NCBI GenBank assembly: GCA_930989465.1
Contig: CAKNLX010000002.1
Coordinates: forward strand, 1-64,000
Source of the DNA: an uncultured Lactobacillus sp.
Lineage (GTDB): Bacteria > Bacillota > Bacilli > Lactobacillales > Lactobacillaceae
DNA: 64,000 bases
Direction of reading: 5' to 3'
A program made the translations under genes and the position numbers. The notes under the pieces were generated by a model. The model did not search any database. It was not told where the DNA came from and saw only the letters and a program-made list of their open reading frames with translations. This document shows positions 11,909 through 22,452 of this stretch, piece by piece (within the stretch, counting starts at the first letter, position 1; each line of letters opens with the position of its first letter).

Positions 11909-12757
11909 TTACTCCGTATAAAACATAACTGCGTAGGCACCATGACCTGCATGAGTAATAATAATTGGACTAGTTTCTCGAATCAAAATATCTAAATTAG
12001 GATTTACTTCCTTAAAACGAGCAGCTAATTTTTCCATATCATCTAGTGTATCAACATATGAAATACCTACTTGCTTAACCTGATCGCCCAATTCCTTCAA
12101 TTGGTCAACCAACATATCATTAAACTTTTCGGTGAATTTCTTGCCCCGTCCCTTTTTAGGTACTAAGACTTTCCCATTCTTCATTTGCAAGAAGATTCTA
12201 ATATTTAACATGCTGACTACACGACTAGCCAATTTTCCAAGTCGGCCGCCTTTTACAATATTGGTTAAATCAGGAATCATCATTTCCAAATACATATTGT
12301 CTTCCATTTTCTTCAGATGATCCAAGATTTCATCAATAGACTTGCCTGCTTGAGCATCTTTAGCTGCAGCAAGGACTTCATAGCCTTCGCTTCGATCTGT
12401 ATAACCAGAATCATGGCATACGACCTTAGCATCAGGAACCAGTTGAGCTGCTTGCTTAGCGGCATCGATTGTTCCACTAAGAGACTTAGCCAAAAAGATT
12501 CCTAACACTTCACTGCCATCAGCAGTCAACTTTTTAATTGTTTCTACAAAGCGACCAATTGGAGGCTGACTGGTCTTAGGCACATCACTGCCTTCATCCA
12601 TTCTTTCAATAAAGTCGCGTCTAGTAATATCTACACCGTCAACATATGTCTTACCATCAATAGTTACTGACAAAGGTACAACAGTAATATCATATTTTTT
12701 TATTTCTTCTTCAGTTAATTGAACTGAGGAATCTGTCATAATTTTAATTTTTGACAA
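11909..12757 (-). CDS. DegV family fatty-acid-binding protein
   Basis: [34 protein letters not shown]. Confidence 0.93.
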   Translation of the reverse strand: MSKIKIMTDSSVQLTEEEIKKYDITVVPLSVTIDGKTYVDGVDITRRDFIERMDEGSDVPKTSQPPIGRFVETIKKLTADGSEVLGIFLAKSLSGTIDAAKQAAQLVPDAKVVCHDSGYTDRSEGYEVLAAAKDAQAGKSIDEILDHLKKMEDNMYLEMMIPDLTNIVKGGRLGKLASRVVSMLNIRIFLQMKNGKVLVPKKGRGKKFTEKFNDMLVDQLKELGDQVKQVGISYVDTLDDMEKLAARFKEVNPNLDILIRETSPIIITHAGHGAYAVMFYTE

Positions 12758-12894
12758 TGTATTCGACCCCTATTCTAAGATGCTCACTTTAATTTTTATG
12801 ATAAAATATGAGCAAGTAACATATAGTTAGTATATCAAAAATTTTCCAGAAGAAAAAAGGAATGATTGGATTGTTGGATTGTTGCATCACAAAA

Positions 12895-13554
12895 ATGAAA
12901 AAACTTTGGCAGGAGCCAAAATTAAGATCGGAAAGATACTATTTACTTGATAACATTTTTAGTGCTATTACACATGGCATCGGCTTTGGTCTAGCTGTTG
13001 CAGGCTTAGTAGTTTTAATTGTTAAAGCTGCACATACTGGCAGTCCCATGCGCATAGTAACTTTTACTATTTATGGTTCATGCCTAGTCTTGTTATATTT
13101 GTTTTCAACTTTATATCATAGTTTAGTTTTTACGCGAGCTAAAAATGTCTTCCAGATTTTCGACCATTCTTCAATTTTTCTCTTGATTGCAGGTTCATAT
13201 ACCCCATACTCTTTAGTTGCAATTGGCGGTGCATGGGGTTGGACATTATTTGGCTTGATCTGGGGATTAACGATCTTTGGGATCATCTATTATATTTTCA
13301 ACCGGGGAAAGCATGTAATTCTCGACACCGTACTTTACGTTGCTATGGGCTGGTTAGTAATTTTATCCGGTTCATACTTGTATGTGCGTCTTAGCCCAAC
13401 AGGCTTTTGGCTATTAGTCAGTGGTGGTATTGCTTATACGGTCGGAGCGATTTTATTCAGTATGCGTAATGTGCCATTTATCCATACGGTTTGGCATTTA
13501 TTCGTCATGTTAGGTTCAATTTTAATGTATTTTTCCGTTTTACTTTACGTTTAA
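12895..13554 (+). CDS. hemolysin III family membrane protein
   Basis: Hly-III/YqfA family TM profile, NIFSAITHGIGFGL, STLYHSL, FDHSSIFLLIAGSYTP; start probably 12895. Confidence 0.92.
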   Translation: MKKLWQEPKLRSERYYLLDNIFSAITHGIGFGLAVAGLVVLIVKAAHTGSPMRIVTFTIYGSCLVLLYLFSTLYHSLVFTRAKNVFQIFDHSSIFLLIAGSYTPYSLVAIGGAWGWTLFGLIWGLTIFGIIYYIFNRGKHVILDTVLYVAMGWLVILSGSYLYVRLSPTGFWLLVSGGIAYTVGAILFSMRNVPFIHTVWHLFVMLGSILMYFSVLLYV

Positions 13555-13588
13555 AAAGGATGTATCAATTCTGATACATCTTTTTTAG
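13554..13588. terminator. bidirectional terminator between hly-III and cca
   Basis: AAAAAGGATGTATCAATTCTGATACATCTTTTTT. Confidence 0.75.
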
Positions 13589-14788
13589 TTAATCTAAATT
13601 TTCTAAATACTTTTCTATTGCATCTGGACTATTCTCTAATCTGCTTGAAACTACTAATTCTCTAATTTGATTAAGAGTATGTCCTAATTGAGCACCAGGA
13701 CGCATCCCATGCTTAATTAAAAAGCGTCCATCTATTGCAAGCTCAGCTGGCTTTTTAATCGGCAAAGCCATATAACGATCAACCAACGCTTCCGAAGCAA
13801 CAGGCTGTCCCAAAATATGAGCCACATCGATAGTATTAATTATTGTCCTTTCACCTGCTTGGAATAATTCATAATCATTCGGAGTATAATCAGAAATAAG
13901 GTCAAAGAATTTAATAATACGTCCTACCTGTTCAGTCATAGCATTAGAATTTTTCCAATCTCGCATAAATCGACTGATTTCTTCATTAGGAAGCTTAAGT
14001 AGAATAATAATCAATGACCACAAACTTGTTTCAAGAGTTGGACTAAACTGCAAACGTGGATAAATTTGCAGTAATTCTTTTTTTCCTGCAAAGTCAGGAA
14101 CATCTTCACTTAATTGCGTATCAAGGAAAATCTGAAAAGCTTGTCTTGAATGAGGACCCAATCCCATCTTTACAAATTCATCCCGAATTCGTTCTACCGA
14201 AATTTTCTTTAAAAGTTCATGATTATCCTTAATTGCTTGTCCAGTCTTTTCTTCCAAATTGAATTTTAATTGACTGGTAAAACGAACTGCCCGCATCATT
14301 CTTAATGCATCTTCATGAAATCTCTTTTCAGGATCACCAACCGCACGAATAATATGATTTTTTAAATCTTCTATACCATTAAACAGGTCAACAATTTGCC
14401 CATGAAGATCCATTGCTAGTGCATTAATTGTAAAATCTCTGCGCTTTAAATCTTCATCAAGGTTTTGTACAAATGTAACATGATCTGGTCTTCTAAAATC
14501 TTGATAACCAGATTCAGTTCTAAAAGTGGTAATTTCATAGCTTTCACCGCCATACAAAACGGTTACCGTACCATGCTTAATTCCTGTATCAATCGACTTT
14601 TCAAAAAGCTCTTTAACTTCTTCAGGATAGGCACTAGTAGTAATATCTACATCATGAACATGTCTATCAAGTAAAAGGTCTCTCACTGAACCACCGACAA
14701 AATATGCTTCAAAGCCGGCATCTTCTAAAATCTGTAAAACCGGCATTGCTTTAATAAATACTTCTGGTAATTTATCTACTTTAATCAT
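13589..14788 (-). CDS. cca: CCA tRNA nucleotidyltransferase
   Basis: [36 protein letters not shown]. Confidence 0.97.
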   Translation of the reverse strand: MIKVDKLPEVFIKAMPVLQILEDAGFEAYFVGGSVRDLLLDRHVHDVDITTSAYPEEVKELFEKSIDTGIKHGTVTVLYGGESYEITTFRTESGYQDFRRPDHVTFVQNLDEDLKRRDFTINALAMDLHGQIVDLFNGIEDLKNHIIRAVGDPEKRFHEDALRMMRAVRFTSQLKFNLEEKTGQAIKDNHELLKKISVERIRDEFVKMGLGPHSRQAFQIFLDTQLSEDVPDFAGKKELLQIYPRLQFSPTLETSLWSLIIILLKLPNEEISRFMRDWKNSNAMTEQVGRIIKFFDLISDYTPNDYELFQAGERTIINTIDVAHILGQPVASEALVDRYMALPIKKPAELAIDGRFLIKHGMRPGAQLGHTLNQIRELVVSSRLENSPDAIEKYLENLD

Positions 14789-14879
14789 TAGCAAAATCTC
14801 AATTCTTAATTTCTTTATTTATAACTTTTCACTTTTAGTTTGTTAAAATGAAGGGAAAGACATAAAGGAGGTAATCATT

Positions 14880-15767
14880 ATGCTTAAAATCAATAAATCT
14901 ACCGCGATTGATATCTTTATGATTGCATTAGGATGTGCCATCTATGGACTAAGCTTGGAAATCATTTCAGTTCCCAATGAATTAGCCGACGGTGGAATAA
15001 GTGGTATTTCACTTATCTTACGCCATTTTTGGAATATTAATATGGGACTTTCCACCCTAGTACTTAATATCCCATTAATCATATTAGGTTATCGTTTTAT
15101 GGGCAAACGCTTATTAACCTATACAATCTGGGGAACGCTCTGCCTTTCCTTTTTTCTTTGGTTTTGGCGTTCAGTACCTATTATAAAACAATTAGATTTA
15201 GAACACGACCTCTTCCTTTCTGCAATTTCAGCAGGTGTACTCTCAGGTATAGGTTTAGGGCTGGTTTTCAGATATAACGGTACCTCTGGCGGGACTGATA
15301 TTATTGCTCGAATTTGTCAAATCAAATTTGGCATTTCATCTGGCAAAATGCTGCTATTCTGTGATGCTGTAGTTTTATTTGCATCCCTGTCCTATCTAGA
15401 TCTCAAGCATATGATGTATACTTTGCTTGCTTCTTTTGTCTTATCACGCGTAATGGATACTGTACAACAAGGTGCTTATAGTGCACGTGGTTTATTAATT
15501 ATTTCTAATAAGTATGAACAAATTGGTAAAATGATTGATTTAAAACTTGATCGTGGTTTTACTTACTTTAAAGCTCTAGGTGGTTATAAACAAGATGATA
15601 AACGAGTAATCTACGTAGTCGTGTCTCCTAGAGAAATAGCGACTATTAAACAACTAATTAGGCAGGAAGATCCTAATGCATTTGTGTCAATTATTGAAGT
15701 TCACGAAGCGTTAGGTGAAGGATTTACATATAAGCAAAAACGGCATCACTTATTAATCCGTAAATAA
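14880..15767 (+). CDS. YitT family membrane protein
   Basis: TM segments plus C-terminal DUF2179 (GFTYFKALGGYKQDDKRVIYVVVSPRE). Confidence 0.9.
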   Translation: MLKINKSTAIDIFMIALGCAIYGLSLEIISVPNELADGGISGISLILRHFWNINMGLSTLVLNIPLIILGYRFMGKRLLTYTIWGTLCLSFFLWFWRSVPIIKQLDLEHDLFLSAISAGVLSGIGLGLVFRYNGTSGGTDIIARICQIKFGISSGKMLLFCDAVVLFASLSYLDLKHMMYTLLASFVLSRVMDTVQQGAYSARGLLIISNKYEQIGKMIDLKLDRGFTYFKALGGYKQDDKRVIYVVVSPREIATIKQLIRQEDPNAFVSIIEVHEALGEGFTYKQKRHHLLIRK

Positions 15768-15809
15768 AAAGCGTCCGAGAAAAGCAATTTTCTCAGACGT
15801 TTATTTTTT
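15767..15809. terminator. bidirectional terminator
   Basis: AAAAAGCGTCCGAGAAAAGCAATTTTCTCAGACGTTTATTTTTT. Confidence 0.65.
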
Positions 15810-17055
15810 ACAAATTATTGTACAAATCTTGCATTTCCATATCTTCGGGTACTAATTCAAGATATTTTTGCAATAACTGTTTAGTAATATCAGGATTGTT
15901 TTGAACACTAAAGAACATAATCATTTGATGCAAGAAATCTGGATTCTCTTTAAAATCCGGATAAGCCAATAAAAATTCACTTTGTGCTTTTTCTGTATCA
16001 TCTAGACGTTCATATGACAAAGCCATATTCCAGTGAGCTTGAGCATCAATGTTCTCATTATCAAAGTCTTTGAATAAGGCAATATTTTGCTTATTCTGGT
16101 GTCGATGCAAATATAGGTTAGATAGTTGCATCCGTAATTCACTGTTGTCAGGCGCCTGTTTAAGCCCCTTCTCGAGCAAATCTGCCGCAGTGTCCAACTG
16201 ATTCAAATTTGCGGCTGCACGCGCTCCCATTGAATAAAGAGTTTCATCTAATTCATTATAGGCTAATCCTGCTTGTACGCTGCGCAATACTTGCTCGTTA
16301 TCATGCTTATGTTCATAAGCTTGAGCAAGTAAAGGATAAGCATTGACATAATCAGGACTTTGATCTATTACTTCGTCTAATAGCTTAATAGCCTGATCAT
16401 CATCACCAACAGCTAGCATTACTAGCCCAGCTTCATACTTGCTATCAATATCTAGCAGGCTACTGCTGTGCTCTCTAATAATTTTTGCGGCTGCTTCGTA
16501 ATTGCCTAATTTTGCGTTAGTAGCAATTAATCTTTGATTTAGGTTAACTTCACCAAAAGTTTTCTGGCGCTGAATTAAATCTTGGTATAAAGATAAGGCT
16601 TGTTCATAGTTTCCACTTAAATAGTCAAGTTCAGCTAATCCAAATTTAATTGCATCCTCTTCTGGAGCAAGTTTAAGAGCTTGAAGCAATTTATCTTTAG
16701 CTGTCTCAATTAAGCCGCTTGTTTGGTAGTAATCTGCTTGTACAAGTAAACTATCCAGATAGGCTGAAGACTCTTTAGAAACGCCATACAGAAGCGAGAG
16801 ACCATCATCTTCATCTCCATCATTAAGCATAATTTCTGCCAAATAGACTTTAAATAAGTCTTCCTGAGGAAATTTTGCAATTAAAGCGCGATAAACTTCT
16901 TTAGCTAAATCTGTAAATCCTAAATCGGTCAGATTTTCCGCTAAAGAAGATAAAATTTCAGGGTCATCTTTATCTAATGCTTCTTTTAAAAGATGTTTGC
17001 TTTGTGAAAAATCATGGTTTTGAATTGAATCAAGTAATTGTTCTGAATAACTCAT
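15808..17055 (-). CDS. tetratricopeptide repeat protein
   Basis: 415 aa of consecutive TPR-like helical repeats. Confidence 0.88.
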   Translation of the reverse strand: MSYSEQLLDSIQNHDFSQSKHLLKEALDKDDPEILSSLAENLTDLGFTDLAKEVYRALIAKFPQEDLFKVYLAEIMLNDGDEDDGLSLLYGVSKESSAYLDSLLVQADYYQTSGLIETAKDKLLQALKLAPEEDAIKFGLAELDYLSGNYEQALSLYQDLIQRQKTFGEVNLNQRLIATNAKLGNYEAAAKIIREHSSSLLDIDSKYEAGLVMLAVGDDDQAIKLLDEVIDQSPDYVNAYPLLAQAYEHKHDNEQVLRSVQAGLAYNELDETLYSMGARAAANLNQLDTAADLLEKGLKQAPDNSELRMQLSNLYLHRHQNKQNIALFKDFDNENIDAQAHWNMALSYERLDDTEKAQSEFLLAYPDFKENPDFLHQMIMFFSVQNNPDITKQLLQKYLELVPEDMEMQDLYNNL

Positions 17056-17087
17056 TATTTTGCCTCCAGTCAGACTTTAATTGTACT

Positions 17088-17124
17088 AAAAAAAGACGCT
17101 GGAACAAAGTCCAACGTCTTTTTA
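17088..17124 (-). terminator. terminator downstream of HU gene
   Basis: AAAAAGACGTTGGACTTTGTTCCAGCGTCTTTTTTT on the minus strand. Confidence 0.75.
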
Positions 17125-17141
17125 AACTAAGGTTAAGTATC

Positions 17142-17417
17142 TTACTTAACAGCTTCTTTAAGAGCCTTACCTGGCTTAAATGCAGGTACTTCACTAGCTG
17201 GGATTTCGATTTCATCACCAGTTTGTGGGTTACGACCCTTACGTGCTGCACGGTGACGTACTTCAAAAGTACCAAAACCGATTAATTGTACCTTTTCACC
17301 CTTAGCAAGGTTGTCTTGAATTGAGCCAAAGATAGCATCAACAGCAGCAGCAACTTCCTTCTTGGTTAACTTAGTCTTTGAAGCAACTTCAGAAACTAAT
17401 TCAGCTTTATTTGCCAT
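17142..17417 (-). CDS. hup: DNA-binding protein HU
   Basis: [41 protein letters not shown]. Confidence 0.98.
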   Translation of the reverse strand: MANKAELVSEVASKTKLTKKEVAAAVDAIFGSIQDNLAKGEKVQLIGFGTFEVRHRAARKGRNPQTGDEIEIPASEVPAFKPGKALKEAVK

Positions 17418-17436
17418 AAATATTTCACCTCCTGAA

Positions 17437-17518
17437 TTTGAACCCGAAGTTCAAAGTTTTTTCTTTGTTTTGAAAAAACAAGGAATAATGATCTAGATCT
17501 AGACTAATCATTGTTTCC
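17437..17518 (-). promoter_or_regulatory. structured 5' leader of the HU gene (two hairpins)
   Basis: TTTGAAC-TTCGG-GTTCAAA hairpin just before AGGAGG, and GGAAAC-AATGAT...ATCATT-ATTCC stem enclosing CTAGATCTAG. Confidence 0.4.
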
Positions 17519-17586
17519 TAGAAACCAAAATATCACAAAACCCCTGTTACAACAAGGATTTTTACAAAATATTGGTGTTTTTTTCA

Positions 17587-18894
17587 TTATTTTCTCTTAC
17601 GTGGAAGAATTTTGATCGGAGTTCCAGCAAAATCAAAGTTTTGTCGCAATTGATTAATCAAAAATCGTTCGTAAGAAAAGTGCATTAATTCTGGATCATT
17701 GACAAAAACAACAAAAGTTGGTGGATTGGTACTTACCTGTGTCATATAGTAAACGCGCAATCTCTTTCCCTTAACCATTGGTGTTGGAACTAACTTACTT
17801 GCTTCAAGCAATAAATCATTCAACACGCTTGATTGAATACGTTGATTTTGATTGTCATAAACTTCTTTAACCATTGATGGAATTTGATCAAGACGTTGAC
17901 CAGTTTTAGCTGAAACAAACAAAATTGGAGCATAATCCAAATATTGAAATTCAGCTCTAATCTCGCGTTCAAATTCTTTAGCACTAGTACTATTTTTCTT
18001 TGGTAAATCCCACTTGTTTACAACAATGATAATTCCGCGCCCTGCTTCATGGGCATATCCGGCCACGTGCTTGTCTTGTTCTCTAATGCCTGTACTTGCA
18101 TCAAGAACAAGTAAAACCACGTCTGAGCGTTCAATAGCAGCCATAGCTCGCAAGACAGAGTACTTCTCGGTTTTTTCGTAGACTTTTCCACGTCTTCTAA
18201 TACCAGCAGTATCTACAACTTTAAATTTAATTCCGTCTTTAGTAAATGGCGTATCAACTGCATCACGAGTAGTACCTTCTTCATTTGCAACAATTACTCG
18301 ATCTTCACCCAATAATTTATTAACAATTGAAGATTTACCTACATTTGGTCGTCCAATTACGCTAAATGAAATGACGTCATCAGCTTCGCTATCTTTTTCT
18401 GCTGGAAAATCATTAACTATTTCATCTAGCAAATCACCGATTCCCGTACCATGACTACTAGAGACAGGAATTGGATCACCTAATCCTAAACTATAAAAAT
18501 CATAAATATCATTTCTTTGCTCAGGATTATCTGCCTTATTAACCGCTAAAATTACCGGTTTTTTAGTGCGATAAAGAAGATGTGCAATTCTTTCATCAAG
18601 ATCAGTCACATGATTTACTACATTAGTTAACATCACGATGACATCTGCTTCTTCAATTGCAATCTCAGCCTGTGCACGGATCTCTTCTTCGATTTTTCCG
18701 CCTTCCCAGGTAATACCACCTGTATCGATCAAATCAAATTTATGGCCCATCCATTCAGCTTGAGCATAATTACGATCACGAGTAACACCGGGTTTATCTT
18801 CTACGATTGCTAAGCGTTGATTGATTATTCTATTAAAAAGTGTAGATTTACCTACATTTGGTTGTCCAACGATTGCAACAACTGGTAAAGCCAT
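17587..18894 (-). CDS. der: ribosome biogenesis GTPase Der (EngA)
   Basis: Two tandem G domains ([24 protein letters not shown]). Confidence 0.98.
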   Translation of the reverse strand: MALPVVAIVGQPNVGKSTLFNRIINQRLAIVEDKPGVTRDRNYAQAEWMGHKFDLIDTGGITWEGGKIEEEIRAQAEIAIEEADVIVMLTNVVNHVTDLDERIAHLLYRTKKPVILAVNKADNPEQRNDIYDFYSLGLGDPIPVSSSHGTGIGDLLDEIVNDFPAEKDSEADDVISFSVIGRPNVGKSSIVNKLLGEDRVIVANEEGTTRDAVDTPFTKDGIKFKVVDTAGIRRRGKVYEKTEKYSVLRAMAAIERSDVVLLVLDASTGIREQDKHVAGYAHEAGRGIIIVVNKWDLPKKNSTSAKEFEREIRAEFQYLDYAPILFVSAKTGQRLDQIPSMVKEVYDNQNQRIQSSVLNDLLLEASKLVPTPMVKGKRLRVYYMTQVSTNPPTFVVFVNDPELMHFSYERFLINQLRQNFDFAGTPIKILPRKRK

Positions 18895-18921
18895 ATGCCC
18901 CTCCTTTAAAAATATAAAAAT

Positions 18922-18951
18922 AAAAAAGCCGACACAGAGTCGGCTTTTTTA
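18922..18951 (-). terminator. terminator downstream of rpsA
   Basis: AAAAAAGCCGACTCTGTGTCGGCTTTTTTA on the minus strand. Confidence 0.85.
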
Positions 18952-18961
18952 ACAGAAATGA

Positions 18962-20173
18962 CTACTTACGGTCCTTTAATTGGTCACCAATGATGTCACC
19001 TAATGCAAAGCCGTTATCGTTGTCACCCATGTACTTCTTGTTAACTGAGTTTTCGTTACGTGAACGATGTGGACGAGAACTGTGGTTATCTGATGAAGAA
19101 GCGTTTGAGTCAGCAGCCTTGATTGAAAGTGAAATTCTTCTGTCACTTGGGTCAATGTTCAAAACCTTAACCTTAACAGTTTGACCAACCTTCAAAACAT
19201 CGCTTGGCTTGTCAACGTGCTTGTTTGAAATTTCTGAAACGTGTACTAAACCTTGAATACCGTCAGTAACTTCAACAAATGCACCAAAGTTAGTTAATGA
19301 CTTAACTTCGCCTTCAAAAATATCGCCTTCGTTTAAGTCAGCTGTAGCTTGTTCAAATGGTGAAGGTTCAGTTTGCTTAATAGACAGGGAAATACGATGT
19401 CTGTCATTGTCAATACCAATGACCTTAACCTTAACATCTTGACCAGCCTTCAAAACATCACTTGGCTTATCAACATGCTTGTAAGAGATTTCTGAAATGT
19501 GAACTAAACCGTCAACACCACCGACATCGATAAATGCACCGAAGTTAGTTAAGCGTGAAACCTTACCTTCGATAACGTCACCAACAACTAATTGTGATGC
19601 AACCTTATCAAATGCTTCTTCACGTTCTTCTTCAACTAAATCCTTGTGTGAAAGAATCAAACGGTTCTTGTTAGGATCAATTTCAGTAATCTTAAGCTTC
19701 ATAGTCTTACCAATGTATGGCTTAAGATCTGAAACGTAACGGTTTGAAATTAATGAAGCTGGCAAGAAACCACGTGTACCAACATCTACAAGTAAACCAC
19801 CACGAACTGATGAAGTTACAGTACCTTCGATAGCATTTCCTTCTTCGAAGTCCTTTTGTAACTTGTCGTAAGCTTCTCTTTCCTTCAAGCGGGTAACTGA
19901 GAAGAAGAATTCACCATTTTCCTTATCGCCACCGGCTCTTCTTAATACCAAGGCCTTGAACTTGTCGCCAGGCTTAACTAAATCATGTAAGTCTGTGTTA
20001 CGATCTGAAGTGTATTCACGACGAGTAATAACGCCTTCAACACCAGCGTTTACAACGCCAACATCGATTTGGCCGTCTTCAACGTCTAATACTTCGACAT
20101 CGACAATATCTCCGACCTCAACTCCTTGCATTTGCTTTAATGCGTCTAAAAATTGATTACTGTTTTCTGACAT
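18962..20173 (-). CDS. rpsA: 30S ribosomal protein S1 (four S1 domains)
   Basis: Four S1 domain repeats incl. GAFIDVGGVDGLVHISEIS and GAFVEVTDGIQGLVHVSEIS. Confidence 0.95.
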   Translation of the reverse strand: MSENSNQFLDALKQMQGVEVGDIVDVEVLDVEDGQIDVGVVNAGVEGVITRREYTSDRNTDLHDLVKPGDKFKALVLRRAGGDKENGEFFFSVTRLKEREAYDKLQKDFEEGNAIEGTVTSSVRGGLLVDVGTRGFLPASLISNRYVSDLKPYIGKTMKLKITEIDPNKNRLILSHKDLVEEEREEAFDKVASQLVVGDVIEGKVSRLTNFGAFIDVGGVDGLVHISEISYKHVDKPSDVLKAGQDVKVKVIGIDNDRHRISLSIKQTEPSPFEQATADLNEGDIFEGEVKSLTNFGAFVEVTDGIQGLVHVSEISNKHVDKPSDVLKVGQTVKVKVLNIDPSDRRISLSIKAADSNASSSDNHSSRPHRSRNENSVNKKYMGDNDNGFALGDIIGDQLKDRK

Positions 20174-20244
20174 ATGTACCTCCCAATATCATGTCCCATT
20201 TTAAAGGAAAGTTTGATATTTTTCTACTATTTTGTGCTGTTTTT

Positions 20245-20919
20245 TTAAAAATTTTTTTGACTTTTTTCGATTTCGGCTAAAATTGCGTCTACAACCTGCT
20301 CAATTGACATATTTGTAGTATCAATTTCAATTGCATCATCTGCCTTTTTTAATGGTGAAATCTTGCGGTGTGAGTCTTTATAGTCCCTTGCTGCAATATC
20401 TTGTTCGATTTCATCCACTGTCTGATTAGATTCAATGCCGCGCTCTTTAAAATCTAAAAGTCGACGCTCAGCACGAGATCTAGCAGAAGCCACTAAGAAG
20501 ATCTTTACTTCCGCATCTGGTAAAACGGTCGTACCGATATCACGACCATCCATGATTACATCAGTTTTACCTGCCATTTGACGTTGTAAACTAACCATTT
20601 TTTCTCGTACTTTAGGCAAGGCAGAAACTTGTGACACATTAGCAGAAATTTCTGGTGTTCTAATTTCTTTAGAAACATCTTTTCCTGCTACATACACCTT
20701 TTGCTCACCATGTTCAGATTTCAATTCAATTCCATCTTCATCAATAGCTTGCAAAATTCCTGCTTCATCCCCGTAATCTAGCTTATGATTACGAGCAATA
20801 ACTGTACATGCACGATACATTGCACCAGTGTCTATATAAACGTAAGACAGCTTTTTAGCAATGATTTTAGCAACCGTGCTTTTACCTGCTGATGCAGGTC
20901 CATCTACTGCTACTTGCAT
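20245..20919 (-). CDS. cmk: cytidylate kinase
   Basis: VAVDGPASAGKSTVAK, DGRDIGTTVLPDAEVKIFL. Confidence 0.97.
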   Translation of the reverse strand: MQVAVDGPASAGKSTVAKIIAKKLSYVYIDTGAMYRACTVIARNHKLDYGDEAGILQAIDEDGIELKSEHGEQKVYVAGKDVSKEIRTPEISANVSQVSALPKVREKMVSLQRQMAGKTDVIMDGRDIGTTVLPDAEVKIFLVASARSRAERRLLDFKERGIESNQTVDEIEQDIAARDYKDSHRKISPLKKADDAIEIDTTNMSIEQVVDAILAEIEKSQKNF

Positions 20920-20971
20920 TTTAATAAAAAAGAGATCTTACTGCTCAACCTCTTTTACCCTTTCTGAAAGA

Positions 20972-21439
20972 TTATCTCAATTTAAGTGTTTGGCCAACAT
21001 TGACGTTTGAAGAATCTTTAAGATTATTTAATCTGGCTAATTGATCAACAGTCATGCCATATTTTTCTGCAATATTAGTTAAAGTATCACCATCTTTAAC
21101 TAAATAAGTCTTAGGTTCAGTCTTTTGAGATGAACTTGAACTAGTCTCAACAGAATTCTTCTTAGCTGAAGATGAAGTCTTTTTAGCTTTACTTGATGAT
21201 TTAATTGCCTTAGATGACTTTTTAGAAGAAACCTTCTTAACTGTTTGAACTTCTTCAGCTTTTTCAGAATGGCCTGATGACAAACGATGAACAACTGGGA
21301 TTAATGCAATTAATATAACAACTAAAATCACAATAACTGCAATCCATCTAGCAGATCCACTGGGCTGCTTATCCTGTGAACTTCGCTTTTCAGTTGGCCG
21401 TTCATAGTGTTGATATGGCCCTGTTGATTTTTTATCCAT
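20972..21439 (-). CDS. LysM-domain membrane protein with Ser/Lys-rich linker
   Basis: Single TM (WIAVIVILVVILIALIPVV), Ser/Lys linker, C-terminal LysM (YLVKDGDTLTNIAEKYGMTVDQLARLNNL). Confidence 0.9.
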   Translation of the reverse strand: MDKKSTGPYQHYERPTEKRSSQDKQPSGSARWIAVIVILVVILIALIPVVHRLSSGHSEKAEEVQTVKKVSSKKSSKAIKSSSKAKKTSSSAKKNSVETSSSSSQKTEPKTYLVKDGDTLTNIAEKYGMTVDQLARLNNLKDSSNVNVGQTLKLR

Positions 21440-21502
21440 CTGTAAATTCCTCCATTCACTTAACGGATTAATTCTAGCATACTTTAATAGTCTTTGAATA
21501 TG

Positions 21503-21542
21503 AAAAATCCCATCAACTTAAAAAGTTAATGGGATTTTACTT
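21503..21542 (-). terminator. terminator downstream of ribU
   Basis: AAAATCCCATTAACTTTTTAAGTTGATGGGATTTTT on the minus strand. Confidence 0.7.
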
Positions 21543-22231
21543 TAATTCAAATTAAATCTTTTTCGTACAAATGGCTTAATCGTCTTAATAGTTGCCTCAA
21601 AAAGCAAATATACAACGACACTGTTAATTACACCTTTTAATAAATTAAATGGCACTATAATCGTAAAAATATAAGCTTGCATAGATGGTAAATGTAATAA
21701 CTGACCTAGATATACCTTTTCAGTGAAGTGATACAAAGCACCATAACTATTAATCGCAGGTAAATTAGGAACCGCCGTTACTGCATATACTGGAGTCAAA
21801 ATAAATGCGTTAGTTAAAGACATCACACAGGTCATTGCCAGAATACCAATAATTAATCCACACATTGGTTTAACTATTCCCATCTTAGTTTTTCTATTCT
21901 CAACCGTAACATTCTTACTAAAGAAATAAAATGGCAAAGAGAAAGACATCGAAGCAAGAAAAGCTGCAATTTCACCTACTACACTTGGTAAAGCAAAACC
22001 AGCAAAAATCAAGCTTAACACCATTCTAATTAATGCAATAATTACACCTGGAACAGCTCCAAAGATAAACATTCCAACTGTAATAATTACATCTGAAAAA
22101 TCAAACTTTAAAAAACCTACGCCAGGGATAATTGGAAACTCAAATTTCATTACCACAAAGGCAATACACCCAATTAACGCATACGCAATAATATTAGCTA
22201 ATCCTGTAGCATTTGCTCTAGATTTACTCAT
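21542..22231 (-). CDS. ribU: ECF transporter S component, riboflavin (RibU-like)
   Basis: RibU-like membrane protein preceded by an FMN riboswitch. Confidence 0.9.
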   Translation of the reverse strand: MSKSRANATGLANIIAYALIGCIAFVVMKFEFPIIPGVGFLKFDFSDVIITVGMFIFGAVPGVIIALIRMVLSLIFAGFALPSVVGEIAAFLASMSFSLPFYFFSKNVTVENRKTKMGIVKPMCGLIIGILAMTCVMSLTNAFILTPVYAVTAVPNLPAINSYGALYHFTEKVYLGQLLHLPSMQAYIFTIIVPFNLLKGVINSVVVYLLFEATIKTIKPFVRKRFNLN

Positions 22232-22249
22232 GACTTACTTTCCTTCCTA

Positions 22250-22284
22250 CAAAAAAGGTCTATTGCTCCAGCAACAGACCTTTA
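22250..22284 (-). terminator. riboswitch expression-platform terminator
   Basis: AAAGGTCTGTTGCTGGAGCAATAGACCTTTTTT between riboswitch aptamer and ribU. Confidence 0.8.
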
Positions 22285-22314
22285 TAAAGTAAAGTAAGAT
22301 TTACTTTATTGATC

Positions 22315-22421
22315 TGTCTTCTTCCATCTAGACTTTAACTATCGGTATCAAAAGATTCAGCCACTTGCGTGGGTCGCGGACTCTAACCGCCGGTCGGGAT
22401 TTTCACCCTGCCCTGAAGACA
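22315..22421 (-). ncRNA. FMN riboswitch (RFN element)
   Basis: Minus strand GTCTTCAGGGCAGGGTGAAAATCCCGACCGGCGGTTAGAGTCCGCGACCCAC...GAAGAAGAC. Confidence 0.96.
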
Positions 22422-22452
22422 ATGACCTATATATTTAATTTCTAAGTATAAG

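Noticed and set aside
17030-17285. ORFs 16977-17285 (+) and 17030-17275 (-)
   Set aside because: Overlap the HU gene, its terminator and the TPR gene in other frames; both known genes are unambiguous.
19130-19540. Long near-identical DNA repeat inside rpsA
   Set aside because: Explained by tandem S1 domains 3 and 4 of ribosomal protein S1.
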